NCBI GenBank assembly: GCA_002869015.1
Contig: PKTT01000009.1
Coordinates: 61,755-125,754, forward strand
Reading direction: 5' to 3'
Source: Deltaproteobacteria bacterium
GTDB taxonomy: Bacteria > Desulfobacterota > Deferrisomatia > Deferrisomatales > BM512
DNA: 64,000 nt
In this document: positions 27,946-36,157 of the stretch, piece after piece
Numbering within the stretch: position 1 is the first letter of the stretch
Layout of the letters: each line of letters opens with the position of its first letter
Notes under the pieces: model-generated
Told to the model about the DNA's origin: nothing
The model's input: only the letters and a program-made list of their open reading frames with translations
The model's database searches: none
Made by a program: the position numbers and the translations under genes

Positions 27946-28269
27946 ATGATCGAACTGACTTCGATACAGTACCTACCAGGCAAGAGGATAGTGGAGCACT
28001 ACGGGCTGGTGCAGGGCTCTACAATTAGGGCCAAGCACCTTGGCCGTGATTTGATGGCAAGCCTGAAAAACCTGGTCGGTGGAGAGCTTAAGGGCTACAC
28101 GGAGCTATTGAGCGAAGCTCGCGCAGAGGCTACCAGCAGGATGGTAAAACAGGCGGAGCGCTTCGGCGCAAACGCAGTGATCAACGTGCGCTACGCAACC
28201 TCCTCTGTGGCGCAGGGCGCGGCTGAGTTGTTCGCATATGGCACGGCGGTCAAGGTAGAGCCGGAGTAG
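27946..28269 (+). CDS. YbjQ family (DUF74/UPF0145) heavy-metal-binding-domain protein
   Basis: 107 residues from ATG 27946, preceded by GAGGGACAAGCG. The pattern of YLPGKRIVEHYGLVQGST, AKHLGRDLMASLKNLVGGEL and RFGANAVINVRYATSS is the YbjQ family. These are pentamer-forming cytoplasmic proteins of unknown role, named for a proposed metal-binding site. It is the first of a four-gene cluster with a second YbjQ protein, an M48 protease and a cupin. Confidence 0.88.
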   Translation: MIELTSIQYLPGKRIVEHYGLVQGSTIRAKHLGRDLMASLKNLVGGELKGYTELLSEARAEATSRMVKQAERFGANAVINVRYATSSVAQGAAELFAYGTAVKVEPE

Positions 28270-28273
28270 AAAA

Positions 28274-28753
28274 ATGAACCTGGACTTTATAATATTCATA
28301 TCGCTAATGGTGCTTGGCTATACGGCAGGCTCCCTTGCCGAGCGGGGTCATTTCAAATCGCTAATCCGGCGGGAGGATGCAACCATGAAGCAGCCGGTAG
28401 TGACATTTGAGGATGGCTATGAACTGCCCGCCGGGGCTAAGTTCAGGAAGTCCACGCTGGTAAGCGGTTCAGTTGTAATCTCAATAGACTACTTCAAGAG
28501 ATTCCTCGCCTCCCTGCGCTTTTTAGTGGGAGGGCGCGTTGGAGCATATGAGTCGCTGCTCGACAGGGCCAGGCGCGAGGCTATTCTCCGCATGAAATAT
28601 CAAGCGGGCGGCGCAGATATAATTCTGGGGATGCGCGTTGAAACATCCACCATCGGGGGCAGAAGGAAGAACAACAAGGGGCTGGGCTCTGTGGAAGCTG
28701 TAGCTTACGGCACGGCGGTATGGGTAGATGAAATTTCGCCCCAAATCACTTAA
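28274..28753 (+). CDS. Membrane-anchored YbjQ family protein
   Basis: 159 residues. An N-terminal membrane segment (about 4-22) carries a YbjQ domain (about 45-155) with YFKRFLASLRFLVGGRVGAYE and GADIILGMRVETSTIG. The domain is paralogous to the preceding gene. The anchor should place the domain in the cytoplasm or periplasm beside the M48 protein. It starts four bases after the first YbjQ stop, and its end overlaps the M48 gene by 26 bases. Confidence 0.82.
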   Translation: MNLDFIIFISLMVLGYTAGSLAERGHFKSLIRREDATMKQPVVTFEDGYELPAGAKFRKSTLVSGSVVISIDYFKRFLASLRFLVGGRVGAYESLLDRARREAILRMKYQAGGADIILGMRVETSTIGGRRKNNKGLGSVEAVAYGTAVWVDEISPQIT

Positions 28754-29567
28754 CGACACCCGCGACCCGCTCAAGGGCAATGTAAACATCAGCCCGGAGC
28801 ATCCGCTTAAAGAGCTCCTCCTCCTCACGTCGGGGATAGCCGCGACCATCTTCATCATTTACCTCCTTCTGGGGGTGGCTGTTGACCTTGTGGTACCCCA
28901 TATCTCAAAGGAGCTGGAGCAATCGATTGCAGCCAGGATGGAGTTCCCTGTGGTGGAGGACAAACGCACTCCCTACCTTGAGGAGCTGACGGATGAGCTA
29001 AGACGGAGTGCGCCCTTGGACCCCGGCCCCATTGTCGTGGGCGTTTACCCAAGCGCCATGGCAAACGCCTTTGCCCTCCCCGGTGGGCGGATGCTCATCA
29101 CAGAGGGGTTCCTCGACGAGGTTGAGAGCGAAAACGAACTCGCCATGGTGATCTCCCACGAGCTGGGCCACATAGCCCATCGCGACCCGCTGCGGGTCAT
29201 GGGCCGCTCACTGGTCCTCGCATTCATATCATCGCTCTTCGTGAACACAGATGATTCCGCCGGCGCTTTCATAAACTCCTCGATGACTTTAACGCAGCTG
29301 GGTTATTCGCGTAATATAGAGGAGCGTTGCGACCACTTTGCCCTTGAGACAATCTCCAGACACTATGGGCACGGCGGGGGCGCCGTGGATTTTTTTAAAC
29401 GCATGAAGGATTCGCACACAGGCGGCAGTGTGCCTCAATTTCTCTCAACCCACCCTGGCGATGAACGACGCATTTCCTATCTGGAAAGGCAGATCGATGA
29501 GGAGCGCCTGGGCTGGGGGGAGCTGACCCCTCTTCCCGAAGGATGGGTAAACCAAGATGACGAGTAA
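28728..29567 (+). CDS. M48 family metallopeptidase-like membrane protein
   Basis: 279 residues. A membrane segment near 32-55 is followed by the M48 domain with ALPGGRMLITEGFLDE and HELGHIAHRDPL (two zinc histidines and catalytic Glu). Later, where family members usually have ExEAD with the third zinc ligand at the middle Glu, this protein reads EERCDHFA, which seems to put Arg there. By analogy with BepA/LoiP it would face the periplasm and act in envelope protein quality control. Overlaps at both ends show tight coupling to the YbjQ and cupin genes. Confidence 0.85.
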   Translation: MKFRPKSLNDTRDPLKGNVNISPEHPLKELLLLTSGIAATIFIIYLLLGVAVDLVVPHISKELEQSIAARMEFPVVEDKRTPYLEELTDELRRSAPLDPGPIVVGVYPSAMANAFALPGGRMLITEGFLDEVESENELAMVISHELGHIAHRDPLRVMGRSLVLAFISSLFVNTDDSAGAFINSSMTLTQLGYSRNIEERCDHFALETISRHYGHGGGAVDFFKRMKDSHTGGSVPQFLSTHPGDERRISYLERQIDEERLGWGELTPLPEGWVNQDDE

Positions 29568-29931
29568 TATCTTTGACAAGGTAGACCTAAGAGAGAAACT
29601 ATCTCTCTTTGATGAGCTTTGGAGCCCTAAAGTAGTAGGAGAGCTTAACGGACAGCTGGTCAAATTGGCTAAGCTTAAGGGGGAATTTATCTGGCACAAC
29701 CACAAGGATGAGGATGAGCTCTTCCTCATCTTGAAAGGCTCCCTCACGATCAAACTAAGGGAGCGTGACGTTAAGCTGAGCGAGGGGCAGTTCTTCATAA
29801 TCCCTCGCGGGGTGGAGCACCTCCCATTTGCCGATGAAGAGTGCCATGTGCTCCTATTTGAGCCCATGAGCGTGCTGAACACCGGCGACAAGGTTACGGA
29901 AAAAACCTTGGAGACCCTAGATCGAATTTGA
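29557..29931 (+). CDS. Cupin domain protein
   Basis: 124 residues, single cupin fold. The first metal-binding motif is HNHKDEDELFLILKGS and the second includes IIPRGVEHLPFADEECH. Such proteins bind a metal or small ligand; some are isomerases or dioxygenases. It overlaps the end of the M48 gene by 11 bases and is followed by a terminator, so it is the last gene of the YbjQ/M48 cluster. Confidence 0.85.
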   Translation: MTSNIFDKVDLREKLSLFDELWSPKVVGELNGQLVKLAKLKGEFIWHNHKDEDELFLILKGSLTIKLRERDVKLSEGQFFIIPRGVEHLPFADEECHVLLFEPMSVLNTGDKVTEKTLETLDRI

Positions 29932-29949
29932 CCTAATTCAATAGGCATA

Positions 29950-29986
29950 AAAGAGGGCCACCCCTGTTGAGTGGCCCTCTTTTTAT
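29950..29986 (+). terminator. Rho-independent terminator after the cupin gene
   Basis: GAGGGCCAC and GTGGCCCTC form a nine-base-pair stem with a nine-base loop, followed by TTTTT. The A-run on the left allows it to work for the convergent outer-membrane protein gene as well. Confidence 0.88.
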
Positions 29987-30005
29987 TTGTTTGGGCAGTG
30001 CTTCC

Positions 30006-30605
30006 CTAGAGAAGGGTCCAGCCGAGGAAGAAGCCGAGGTGGGTTCCACCTGCGTCGGCTTCGTAGCCGTTTATGTCTACATCTGCGCTGGAATAGCCGA
30101 GCCTTAGGCCGATGTTGAAGGTCTCCGTCACTGAGAATGAGAAGCCGCCGTCCAGCCATACGCCGAGCGCCGTATCGGACTCGTCGCCGCCATAGCCGTA
30201 CTGGCTTTCGGTATCTATCTCAACGGTCATAAGTCCGATGCCGCCGCCGACAAAGGGGCGGAAACGCTGGTCTTCGGCAAAGTGCTTCCGCACGCCGAAG
30301 TTTAGCTCGCTGGTAGTAACGGAGACGTCGAAGTAACCAACGGAAGAATCGTAGAAGGTCTTTTCGTCGCTTGCGGATACATAGAGGTCAATCGCCATCG
30401 AAAGCGGCCAGCCTGTGCCCTTATAGTCGGTCATCAAGCCGAATTCACCATGGGACTCAAGTGGTTCCCAATCGGACTCATCCATCTCTTTTGAGCCGAG
30501 AAGGATGCTGACATTCCAATAGTCGTCAAGCGCGTAGGAGGCCTTCGGCGCTGCGAAAAAGGACACCGCTATTATCATGGACAGTAATAAGGCTTTAATC
30601 TTCAT
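30006..30605 (-). CDS. Outer-membrane beta-barrel protein
   Basis: 199 residues. A signal peptide (about 1-25, ending ASYA) is followed by eight or so amphipathic strands with alternating aromatic residues, ending in a hydrophobic strand GFFLGWTLL-like C-terminus. Segments such as ELNFGVRKHF and RPFVGGGIGLMTVE match OmpW/opacity-type small barrels. The function is unknown; it may be a small porin or an adhesin. It is the last gene of the minus-strand block and converges with the cupin gene. Confidence 0.75.
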   Translation of the reverse strand: MKIKALLLSMIIAVSFFAAPKASYALDDYWNVSILLGSKEMDESDWEPLESHGEFGLMTDYKGTGWPLSMAIDLYVSASDEKTFYDSSVGYFDVSVTTSELNFGVRKHFAEDQRFRPFVGGGIGLMTVEIDTESQYGYGGDESDTALGVWLDGGFSFSVTETFNIGLRLGYSSADVDINGYEADAGGTHLGFFLGWTLL

Positions 30606-30673
30606 GTTCCCCTCATTCCCAGTAAAAGATTTAACTGTATTTTATCCCGATAGCTTCTCTTGTAAAAGCTAAA

Positions 30674-31444
30674 TCACGCACCCTTTAAAGCGCAAGGGCC
30701 GCTACAGATACATTTGCCGCAAGCGTCGGCCCCGCTCCACTCTTCATTTGACAAGAGACGCGGGTAGCACTTGCCGTGTTTATCTATATCGGCGCATCTC
30801 CCCTCCCCCTCAATCGTTAAAGCGCCTACGGGGCAGCTATTTACACATATTTTACAGCTGCCATCACGCAAATACAGGCAGCGCTCTTTATTTTCACGTG
30901 GCGTCGGCTCTAGTTCAGCGTCGATTACAAAGCTGCCGCAGCGGCCCGCGCACCCTGAATCGGTGATTAGCAGCCTGTTGAGACCGAAGGAGCCAAGCCC
31001 GCATATGTATGCTATCGAACGGTGCGACCAGCGCGAAACGAGGGTCTCGGAATTCCAGTTGTGTGTGGAGGGTTGCGCGGCGGAGTTGACGCCCAGTGCT
31101 TTGAGCTTCTCCGCAACCTCGGCTGTTATGGAGTTTATCAGGTTATTTAGCTCAATGTAGCCTTTGCCCCAGGAGGGCGCCATAGCCTCTCCCTCCCTGT
31201 TGGCTCTTACGATCTCCTTTGAGAATGGGATAAAAAAGGCAACCGCGCTTTTGGCGCCGGGGAGCAGCTCCTCCGGCATCAGGTGGGTCGGCTCCACCTC
31301 CAACCGGAGACGTTTCCAGATCGGGTCCTGAGATCTGGCAAAGCCGACGAGGGGTTTCCTGTAGGTCGTCTCATCCGGGGAGGACTCAACCGCCCCCTCT
31401 ATGGTGGAAATTATGAGCTCCCTTACCTTTGAGCCTTCAGACAT
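30674..31444 (-). CDS. QueG-like 4Fe-4S protein (epoxyqueuosine reductase family, partial architecture)
   Basis: 256 residues from ATG 31444; a TTG at 31456 is an alternative. The C-terminal half has a ferredoxin-like set CKICVNSCPVGAL plus CGKCICSGPCA and further cysteines (GCAGRCG, RCLYL-type), in the order seen in QueG and related Fe-S reductases. The N-terminal half resembles the cobalamin-binding region of QueG but is short. It does not show the HEAT-repeat C-terminus of true QueG, so a function in tRNA queuosine is uncertain. It lies just behind livF. Confidence 0.65.
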   Translation of the reverse strand: MSEGSKVRELIISTIEGAVESSPDETTYRKPLVGFARSQDPIWKRLRLEVEPTHLMPEELLPGAKSAVAFFIPFSKEIVRANREGEAMAPSWGKGYIELNNLINSITAEVAEKLKALGVNSAAQPSTHNWNSETLVSRWSHRSIAYICGLGSFGLNRLLITDSGCAGRCGSFVIDAELEPTPRENKERCLYLRDGSCKICVNSCPVGALTIEGEGRCADIDKHGKCYPRLLSNEEWSGADACGKCICSGPCALKGA

Positions 31445-31452
31445 CACGAAGC

Positions 31453-32163
31453 TCAACCGCCGCCGAGGTAGGCGTTCTGCACCTTGGGATTGGCTAATAG
31501 CGTCTCCGCGGAATCCTCCAGGACGATTTTACCGACCTCAAGCACATAGCCACGGTGGGCAAGCTTCAACGCCGCGCGGGCGTTTTGCTCTACGAGGACA
31601 ACCGTTACACCGGTCTCATTGATCTCGCGTATTGTCTCAAAGATCGTCTTTACGAGTATCGGCGCGAGCCCGAGGCTTGGCTCATCGAGGAGAAGTATTT
31701 TCGGTCTAGCCATAAGCGCACGGGCAATTGCAAGCATCTGCTGCTCGCCGCCGGAGAGGGTGCCCGCAAGCTGCGTGGCGCGCTCCTTAAGGATGGGGAA
31801 AAGGTGATAAATCCACTCACGCGTCTTGGCTTTATGGTTGGCATCAAAGTTGGTGAAGCCGCCTAGCAGCAGGTTTTCATCAACTGTAAGCGTACCAAAG
31901 ACGCGCCGCCCCTCAGGGGATTGCGCTACCCCACGCTCCACTATCTTGTGGGACTTGAGCTTCGTTATATCTTCGCCTCCAAAGATTATTTTGCCGGAGG
32001 AGGGCTTGACGAGGCCGGAGATAGACATCAGGGTTGTGGACTTCCCCGCGCCGTTTGCCCCTAATATAGTAACTATCTCTCCCTCCTCGACGGTGAGGTT
32101 GACGCCGTGGAGGACTCCGACGTTCCCATACTTTACGTGGAGGTCTTTTATCTCTAATCGCAT
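31453..32163 (-). CDS. livF: LivF, branched-chain amino-acid ABC transporter ATP-binding protein
   Basis: 236 residues. Walker A GANGAGKST, signature LSGGEQQMLAIARAL, Walker B ILLLDEPSLGL and the switch His region are present; the short domain is typical of LivF. It powers uptake of branched-chain amino acids (or related substrates) with LivG. Four bases separate it from livG. Confidence 0.95.
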   Translation of the reverse strand: MRLEIKDLHVKYGNVGVLHGVNLTVEEGEIVTILGANGAGKSTTLMSISGLVKPSSGKIIFGGEDITKLKSHKIVERGVAQSPEGRRVFGTLTVDENLLLGGFTNFDANHKAKTREWIYHLFPILKERATQLAGTLSGGEQQMLAIARALMARPKILLLDEPSLGLAPILVKTIFETIREINETGVTVVLVEQNARAALKLAHRGYVLEVGKIVLEDSAETLLANPKVQNAYLGGG

Positions 32164-32167
32164 GCTG

Positions 32168-32929
32168 CTAATCCGTTCCTAGATACGCTTCAATGACGCG
32201 TGGGTCGGTTTTTACAGCGTCGGGCTTTCCTTCGGCGATCTTTATTCCATATTCGAGGACCACAAGCTTCTCACAGGCGCGCATAACCAGGCTCATGTCA
32301 TGCTCTATTAAAAGGACCGTGATTCCGCGCTCCTTTAATTTAGCTATGAGCGCGACAAGCTGGTCGGTCTCCTGGGGGTTCATGCCTCCTGCGGGTTCGT
32401 CGAGGATGATAAGCTTGGGCCCCGTTGCAAGCGCCCGGGCTATCTCAAGGAGGCGTTGGTTGCCGTATGAGAGGTTTGCGGCGAGATTCTCAGCCTGGTG
32501 GGCGAGCCCTACAAAGGCTAGCTCACGCATAGCCAGCTCCAGCGCCGCTAGCTCCTCACGGCGCTGTGACGGAGTCCTCAGCATCGCCGAGAAGATGCCC
32601 GACTTCATCCGGCAGTGGCAACCGGCCAAAACGTTTTCCACCACGCTCATCTTCTGGAAGAGGCGAATTGTCTGGAAGGTCCTAGCTATGCCGGAGGAGA
32701 CGATCTTGTTTGTCGCCATCCCTGATAGTTCGCGCCCCTCGAATAGTATGGAGCCCGAGTTGGGGACGTAATTGCCGGTGATGAGGTTGAAGACGGTGGT
32801 CTTGCCCGCGCCGTTAGGACCTATGAGCCCGACAACGCTCCCCTCCTCCACAGTGAAGGATACATCCCCCACCGCTGTGAGGCCGCCAAAGGTCTTGGTT
32901 ACGCCATTGAGATCGAGGAGCGCCATCAT
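32168..32929 (-). CDS. livG: LivG, branched-chain amino-acid ABC transporter ATP-binding protein
   Basis: 253 residues. Walker A GPNGAGKTT, the GIARTFQTIRLF motif that marks LivG, signature LSYGNQRLLEIARAL, Walker B LIILDEPAGGMNPQE. Its ATG overlaps the livM stop (ATGA). It is the second ATPase of the importer. Confidence 0.95.
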   Translation of the reverse strand: MMALLDLNGVTKTFGGLTAVGDVSFTVEEGSVVGLIGPNGAGKTTVFNLITGNYVPNSGSILFEGRELSGMATNKIVSSGIARTFQTIRLFQKMSVVENVLAGCHCRMKSGIFSAMLRTPSQRREELAALELAMRELAFVGLAHQAENLAANLSYGNQRLLEIARALATGPKLIILDEPAGGMNPQETDQLVALIAKLKERGITVLLIEHDMSLVMRACEKLVVLEYGIKIAEGKPDAVKTDPRVIEAYLGTD

Positions 32930-33900
32930 TCACCCTCCTCGGCGAGTTTGGGGAGATTGAACTTCCTAGGCTTCGGCGGGAGGAGACCCTGGGTTCTGAA
33001 GACCATCATCACCATCATGGCAAGACCGAATATAAGCATACGGGCGCTGGCAAAATCCCTGAATACCTCAGGTAATGCTATAACTATAAAGGTGCCTAAA
33101 ATTACCCCTGCCATGTTGCCGGAGCCGCCGAGGATAACGATCATGAAGATGACCACAGATTCCCAGAAGGAGAAGGACTCCGGGCTTATGATTGTCATCT
33201 TGGCGGCAAAGAGAGAGCCTGTCATCCCCGCCCATGTTGCGCCAAGGAGGAAGGCGAGAAGGCGGTAGCGGTCGGTATTTATGCCGCTGCCCTCGGCGGC
33301 CACCGCATCCTCACGGAGGTAATCGAGCGCCCGTCCGAAGCGGCTCTGCTTCAAGCGGTTGAAGAGAAATAGCGTCAACGCCGCAAAACCCCAGATGAGA
33401 TAGAAGAAGTGGTCGGGCCGCTTGATCTTAAAGCCGAAGAACTCCGGCCTCGCTATGCCGAAGATTCCATTGGGGCCGCCCGTAATCCCGAAGACGTCGT
33501 TTATAAGGGCTATCCTCAGTATCTCCCCTACCCCGACGGTTACGATTAGGAGGTAATCGCCGCGAAGGTGGATAACGGGTCTGGCTATTATTGCGGAGAA
33601 TATCCCCGCCGTAATGCCCGCTACGGGAAGCGCCAGCAGGATTGGAACCCCCAGCTGGGTGTTTAATATCGCTCCGGTGTATGCGCCGACTGCGTAAAAA
33701 GCCGCGTGGCCCATGTTGTACATGCCAGCGTCGCCGAGTATCACGTTTAGCGAGAGCGCCAGGATCGCATAGAGGCCTACATTGTTGATTACGTCTACCC
33801 AGTAGCGGACATCGTCTGGCCTTACATACTTCATCCAAAGGGGAAAGGTGGCGAAAATTAAAACGCCGATGGCGGCCAAGCCTTTCTTTTTCGTCATCAT
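32926..33900 (-). CDS. livM: LivM, branched-chain amino-acid ABC transporter permease
   Basis: 324 residues from ATG 33900 (ATG 33897 also possible), overlapping the livH stop as ATGA; a longer frame upstream runs inside livH and is not real. About eight to nine membrane segments and the permease motif LNVILGDAGMYNMGHAAFYAVGA identify LivM. The EAA-like loop EGSGINTDRYRLLAF contacts the ATPases. Confidence 0.93.
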   Translation of the reverse strand: MMTKKKGLAAIGVLIFATFPLWMKYVRPDDVRYWVDVINNVGLYAILALSLNVILGDAGMYNMGHAAFYAVGAYTGAILNTQLGVPILLALPVAGITAGIFSAIIARPVIHLRGDYLLIVTVGVGEILRIALINDVFGITGGPNGIFGIARPEFFGFKIKRPDHFFYLIWGFAALTLFLFNRLKQSRFGRALDYLREDAVAAEGSGINTDRYRLLAFLLGATWAGMTGSLFAAKMTIISPESFSFWESVVIFMIVILGGSGNMAGVILGTFIVIALPEVFRDFASARMLIFGLAMMVMMVFRTQGLLPPKPRKFNLPKLAEEGE

Positions 33901-34802
33901 ATCTTCTCCGCCACGCGCTCGCCGAGGATGCCCTTGGGGCGCACAATGAGGATAAGAATGAGGACCATGAAGGCGATGGCGTCCTTCCAGGCTATCGAGA
34001 TGTACGCCGCGCCGAGCGCCTCCATTACACCGAGGAGGAGCCCTCCCAGCATCGCGCCTGGGATATTGCCGATGCCCCCCAATATCGCGGCGGTGAAGGC
34101 TTTGAGGCCGTAAACCCAACCCATAGTGAAGTTTATCTGCCCGTAGTAGAGCCCCACCATTAGGCCCGCGGCGCCGCCGAGTGCCGGGCCGACCATAAAG
34201 ACGATGAGGATGACGCGGTCAACGTTGATGCCCATGAGCCTAGCCGCGCCCTGGTCAATCGCGGCGGCGCGTATCGCCGTGCCTATCCTCGTCTTCTGAA
34301 TGAAGGTATAGAGCGCGACCATCATCGCCAAGGATACGAGGAGGATGAGAATCCGCATAAGCGGTATAGGCATCCCGAAAAAGTCAATCACCGTCCGGGG
34401 AAGGATGTCCTGAGGGTAGACGCGAAAGCGCGCACCGTAGATTAGCATCACCGTATTCTGGAGAAATATCGAAGCGCCAAGCGCGGAGACCACAGCGGAG
34501 AGGCGCGGCGAATCACGAAGCGGCTTATACGCAACACGGTCGAGGAGCGCGCCGATCAGCGCTACCAACCCCATCACCATTATGGCAAGGAGGCCGACCG
34601 CAGCCAGCGGCCCCATCTTATCCTGTAGGGAGAAGGAGGTAAGCAGGGTCAGGCCGAGGTAAGCGCCGAGGGTAAAGAGGTCGCCGTGGGCGAAGTTGAT
34701 TAGCTTTAGCACCCCGTAGACCATCGTATAGCCGAGGGCGATGAGCGCGTAGATGCTCCCCACGGCGAGGCCATTGGTCAGCTGTTGGACAAATTCTTCC
34801 AT
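33897..34802 (-). CDS. livH: LivH, branched-chain amino-acid ABC transporter permease
   Basis: 301 residues from ATG 34802; a further in-frame ATG at 34838 would add 12 non-conserved residues. GLAVGSIYALIALGYTMVYGVLKLINFAHGD-type start (split here: LAVGSIYALIALGYTMVYG, then KLINFAHGD) is the LivH hallmark, with about eight membrane segments. It is the first permease gene, following an intercistronic hairpin after livK. Confidence 0.93.
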   Translation of the reverse strand: MEEFVQQLTNGLAVGSIYALIALGYTMVYGVLKLINFAHGDLFTLGAYLGLTLLTSFSLQDKMGPLAAVGLLAIMVMGLVALIGALLDRVAYKPLRDSPRLSAVVSALGASIFLQNTVMLIYGARFRVYPQDILPRTVIDFFGMPIPLMRILILLVSLAMMVALYTFIQKTRIGTAIRAAAIDQGAARLMGINVDRVILIVFMVGPALGGAAGLMVGLYYGQINFTMGWVYGLKAFTAAILGGIGNIPGAMLGGLLLGVMEALGAAYISIAWKDAIAFMVLILILIVRPKGILGERVAEKI

Positions 34803-34835
34803 CTGGTGAGAGAGACCTTCCTTGAAGCGGTAGGG

Positions 34836-34867
34836 CAAAAAGGGGCGGCCCGCGATGAGCCGCCCCC
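34836..34867 (-). terminator. Intercistronic hairpin between livK and livH
   Basis: GGGGCGGC and GCCGCCCC pair with a nine-base loop; on the minus strand the stem is followed by TTTTT. A partial terminator here would let the binding protein be made in excess over the membrane components, as is common in such operons. The effect is inferred. Confidence 0.65.
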
Positions 34868-34879
34868 AGCCTTATGACT

Positions 34880-35983
34880 TTACTGCATTATGAATTTGCC
34901 GGCGCCGTCGACCTTGTAAACCTTGTAGAGATCGCCGATGCGGTCGCCCTTATTGTCGAAGTTGATTGACCCTGTGAGCGCGGGGAAGTCTTTCATGCCT
35001 GCCTTAAGGTACTCCGCAACCTTGGTAGTGTCGGTGGAACCGGCGCCGTTAACGCCCTCAGCGGCGACGAGGAAAGCGTCACCGGCGAGAACCGCCCAGA
35101 TGGAGCCTGGCTCGGAGTTGTACTTGGCCTTGTAGGCGTTGATGAAGGATGTCGCGGCCTCGGTTGTAAGGTCCTGGGGGACCGGCGGGGAGAGGAACAT
35201 GTAGCCCTCGGCCGCCTTCTCACCTGCGATCTTCACGAGGTCGGGGTTATTTGTGGCGTCGCCGCCGAGGAAGGGCACGTTCCAGCCCATATCCATCTTT
35301 TGACGGAGGATGAGGCCCGCCTCTGGGTAGTAGCCGGTGAAGAAAACGCCGTCGGGCCCTGCGGACTTGATCTTGGTGATTATCGCTGCGTAGTCACGCT
35401 CGCCGGGGGTAAGCGCATCGAAGAAGACTACCTCGACGCCCTCTTTTTTAAGGAGCCCCTCAGCCTCTTCGGCGAGCCCTTTTGCATAGCTTGTGTTGTC
35501 GTGGAGGATGGCTACCTTCTTCCAGCCGTTTGACATGATGGTTTTGGCTGCGACGCGGCCCTGCTCATCGTCGCGGGGGCAGGTTCTAAAGAAGAAGTTG
35601 AGCCCCTTTTCGGTAAGGCGGACTGCCGTTGAGCCCGTTGCAATCTGGATAATCTCAGACTCATCGTAGATAGACTGGCTCGCCTCGGTGATGGAGGAGC
35701 CGTAGGTGCCTACTACCGCGACTACATTCTTGGTGGAGAGGCGCTGCGCAGCGAGGCTCGCGGTGCGCGGGTCACCGGCGTCATCCTCGGCGACTATCTC
35801 AAACTGGGTGCCGCCCTTGGCGTTTAGCTGGTCGGCCAAAAGCTCTACGATCTGCTTCATCTCCTGGCCCTCGCTGGCCCAGGGGCCGGTGAGCGGGGCC
35901 ATCAGGCCGATACGGACGGTATCCGCGGCGAATGCAGCGGAGGCTATCGACAGAGCGAGTAAAACTCCCAGAATTTTATTCAT
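34880..35983 (-). CDS. livK: LivK-type periplasmic branched-chain amino-acid-binding protein
   Basis: 367 residues. A signal peptide (about 1-20, ending SAAFAA) precedes a type-1 periplasmic binding fold, starting DTVRIGLMAPLTGPWASEGQ. VVAVVGTYGSSITEASQSIY and LHDNTSYAKGLAEEAEGLL are typical ligand-loop and second-lobe segments. GAAAGGAGCC gives a strong ribosome-binding site. It is the first gene of the liv operon; ligand preference among Leu/Ile/Val or other amino acids is not shown. Confidence 0.93.
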   Translation of the reverse strand: MNKILGVLLALSIASAAFAADTVRIGLMAPLTGPWASEGQEMKQIVELLADQLNAKGGTQFEIVAEDDAGDPRTASLAAQRLSTKNVVAVVGTYGSSITEASQSIYDESEIIQIATGSTAVRLTEKGLNFFFRTCPRDDEQGRVAAKTIMSNGWKKVAILHDNTSYAKGLAEEAEGLLKKEGVEVVFFDALTPGERDYAAIITKIKSAGPDGVFFTGYYPEAGLILRQKMDMGWNVPFLGGDATNNPDLVKIAGEKAAEGYMFLSPPVPQDLTTEAATSFINAYKAKYNSEPGSIWAVLAGDAFLVAAEGVNGAGSTDTTKVAEYLKAGMKDFPALTGSINFDNKGDRIGDLYKVYKVDGAGKFIMQ

Positions 35984-36088
35984 GGACAGGCTCCTTTCAA
36001 AAGAAGCGGGTTAAGTGGTTTGACATAACCAAACATGGAGCAAAGGCTGGAAATTACCAGAGAAACAGCTTGCCGTCAATCACCGGGG

Positions 36089-36119
36089 TTGGCAAATAAG
36101 GGGGGCTTGGCGCTATAAT
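36089..36119 (+). promoter_or_regulatory. Candidate promoter for the DMT permease gene
   Basis: TTGGCA at 36089-36094 and a perfect TATAAT at 36114-36119, separated by 19 bases, somewhat longer than ideal. It lies about 40 bases upstream of ATG 36158, in the divergent region shared with livK. Confidence 0.4.
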
Positions 36120-36157
36120 TAAAGCTCGCTAAAACCCTTATGGAAAGATGCTGTTAG

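Noticed and set aside
33901..34119. Long N-terminal extension of LivM
   Set aside because: The added 73 residues are a shadow of livH in another frame, Arg/His/Pro-rich and without a membrane segment.
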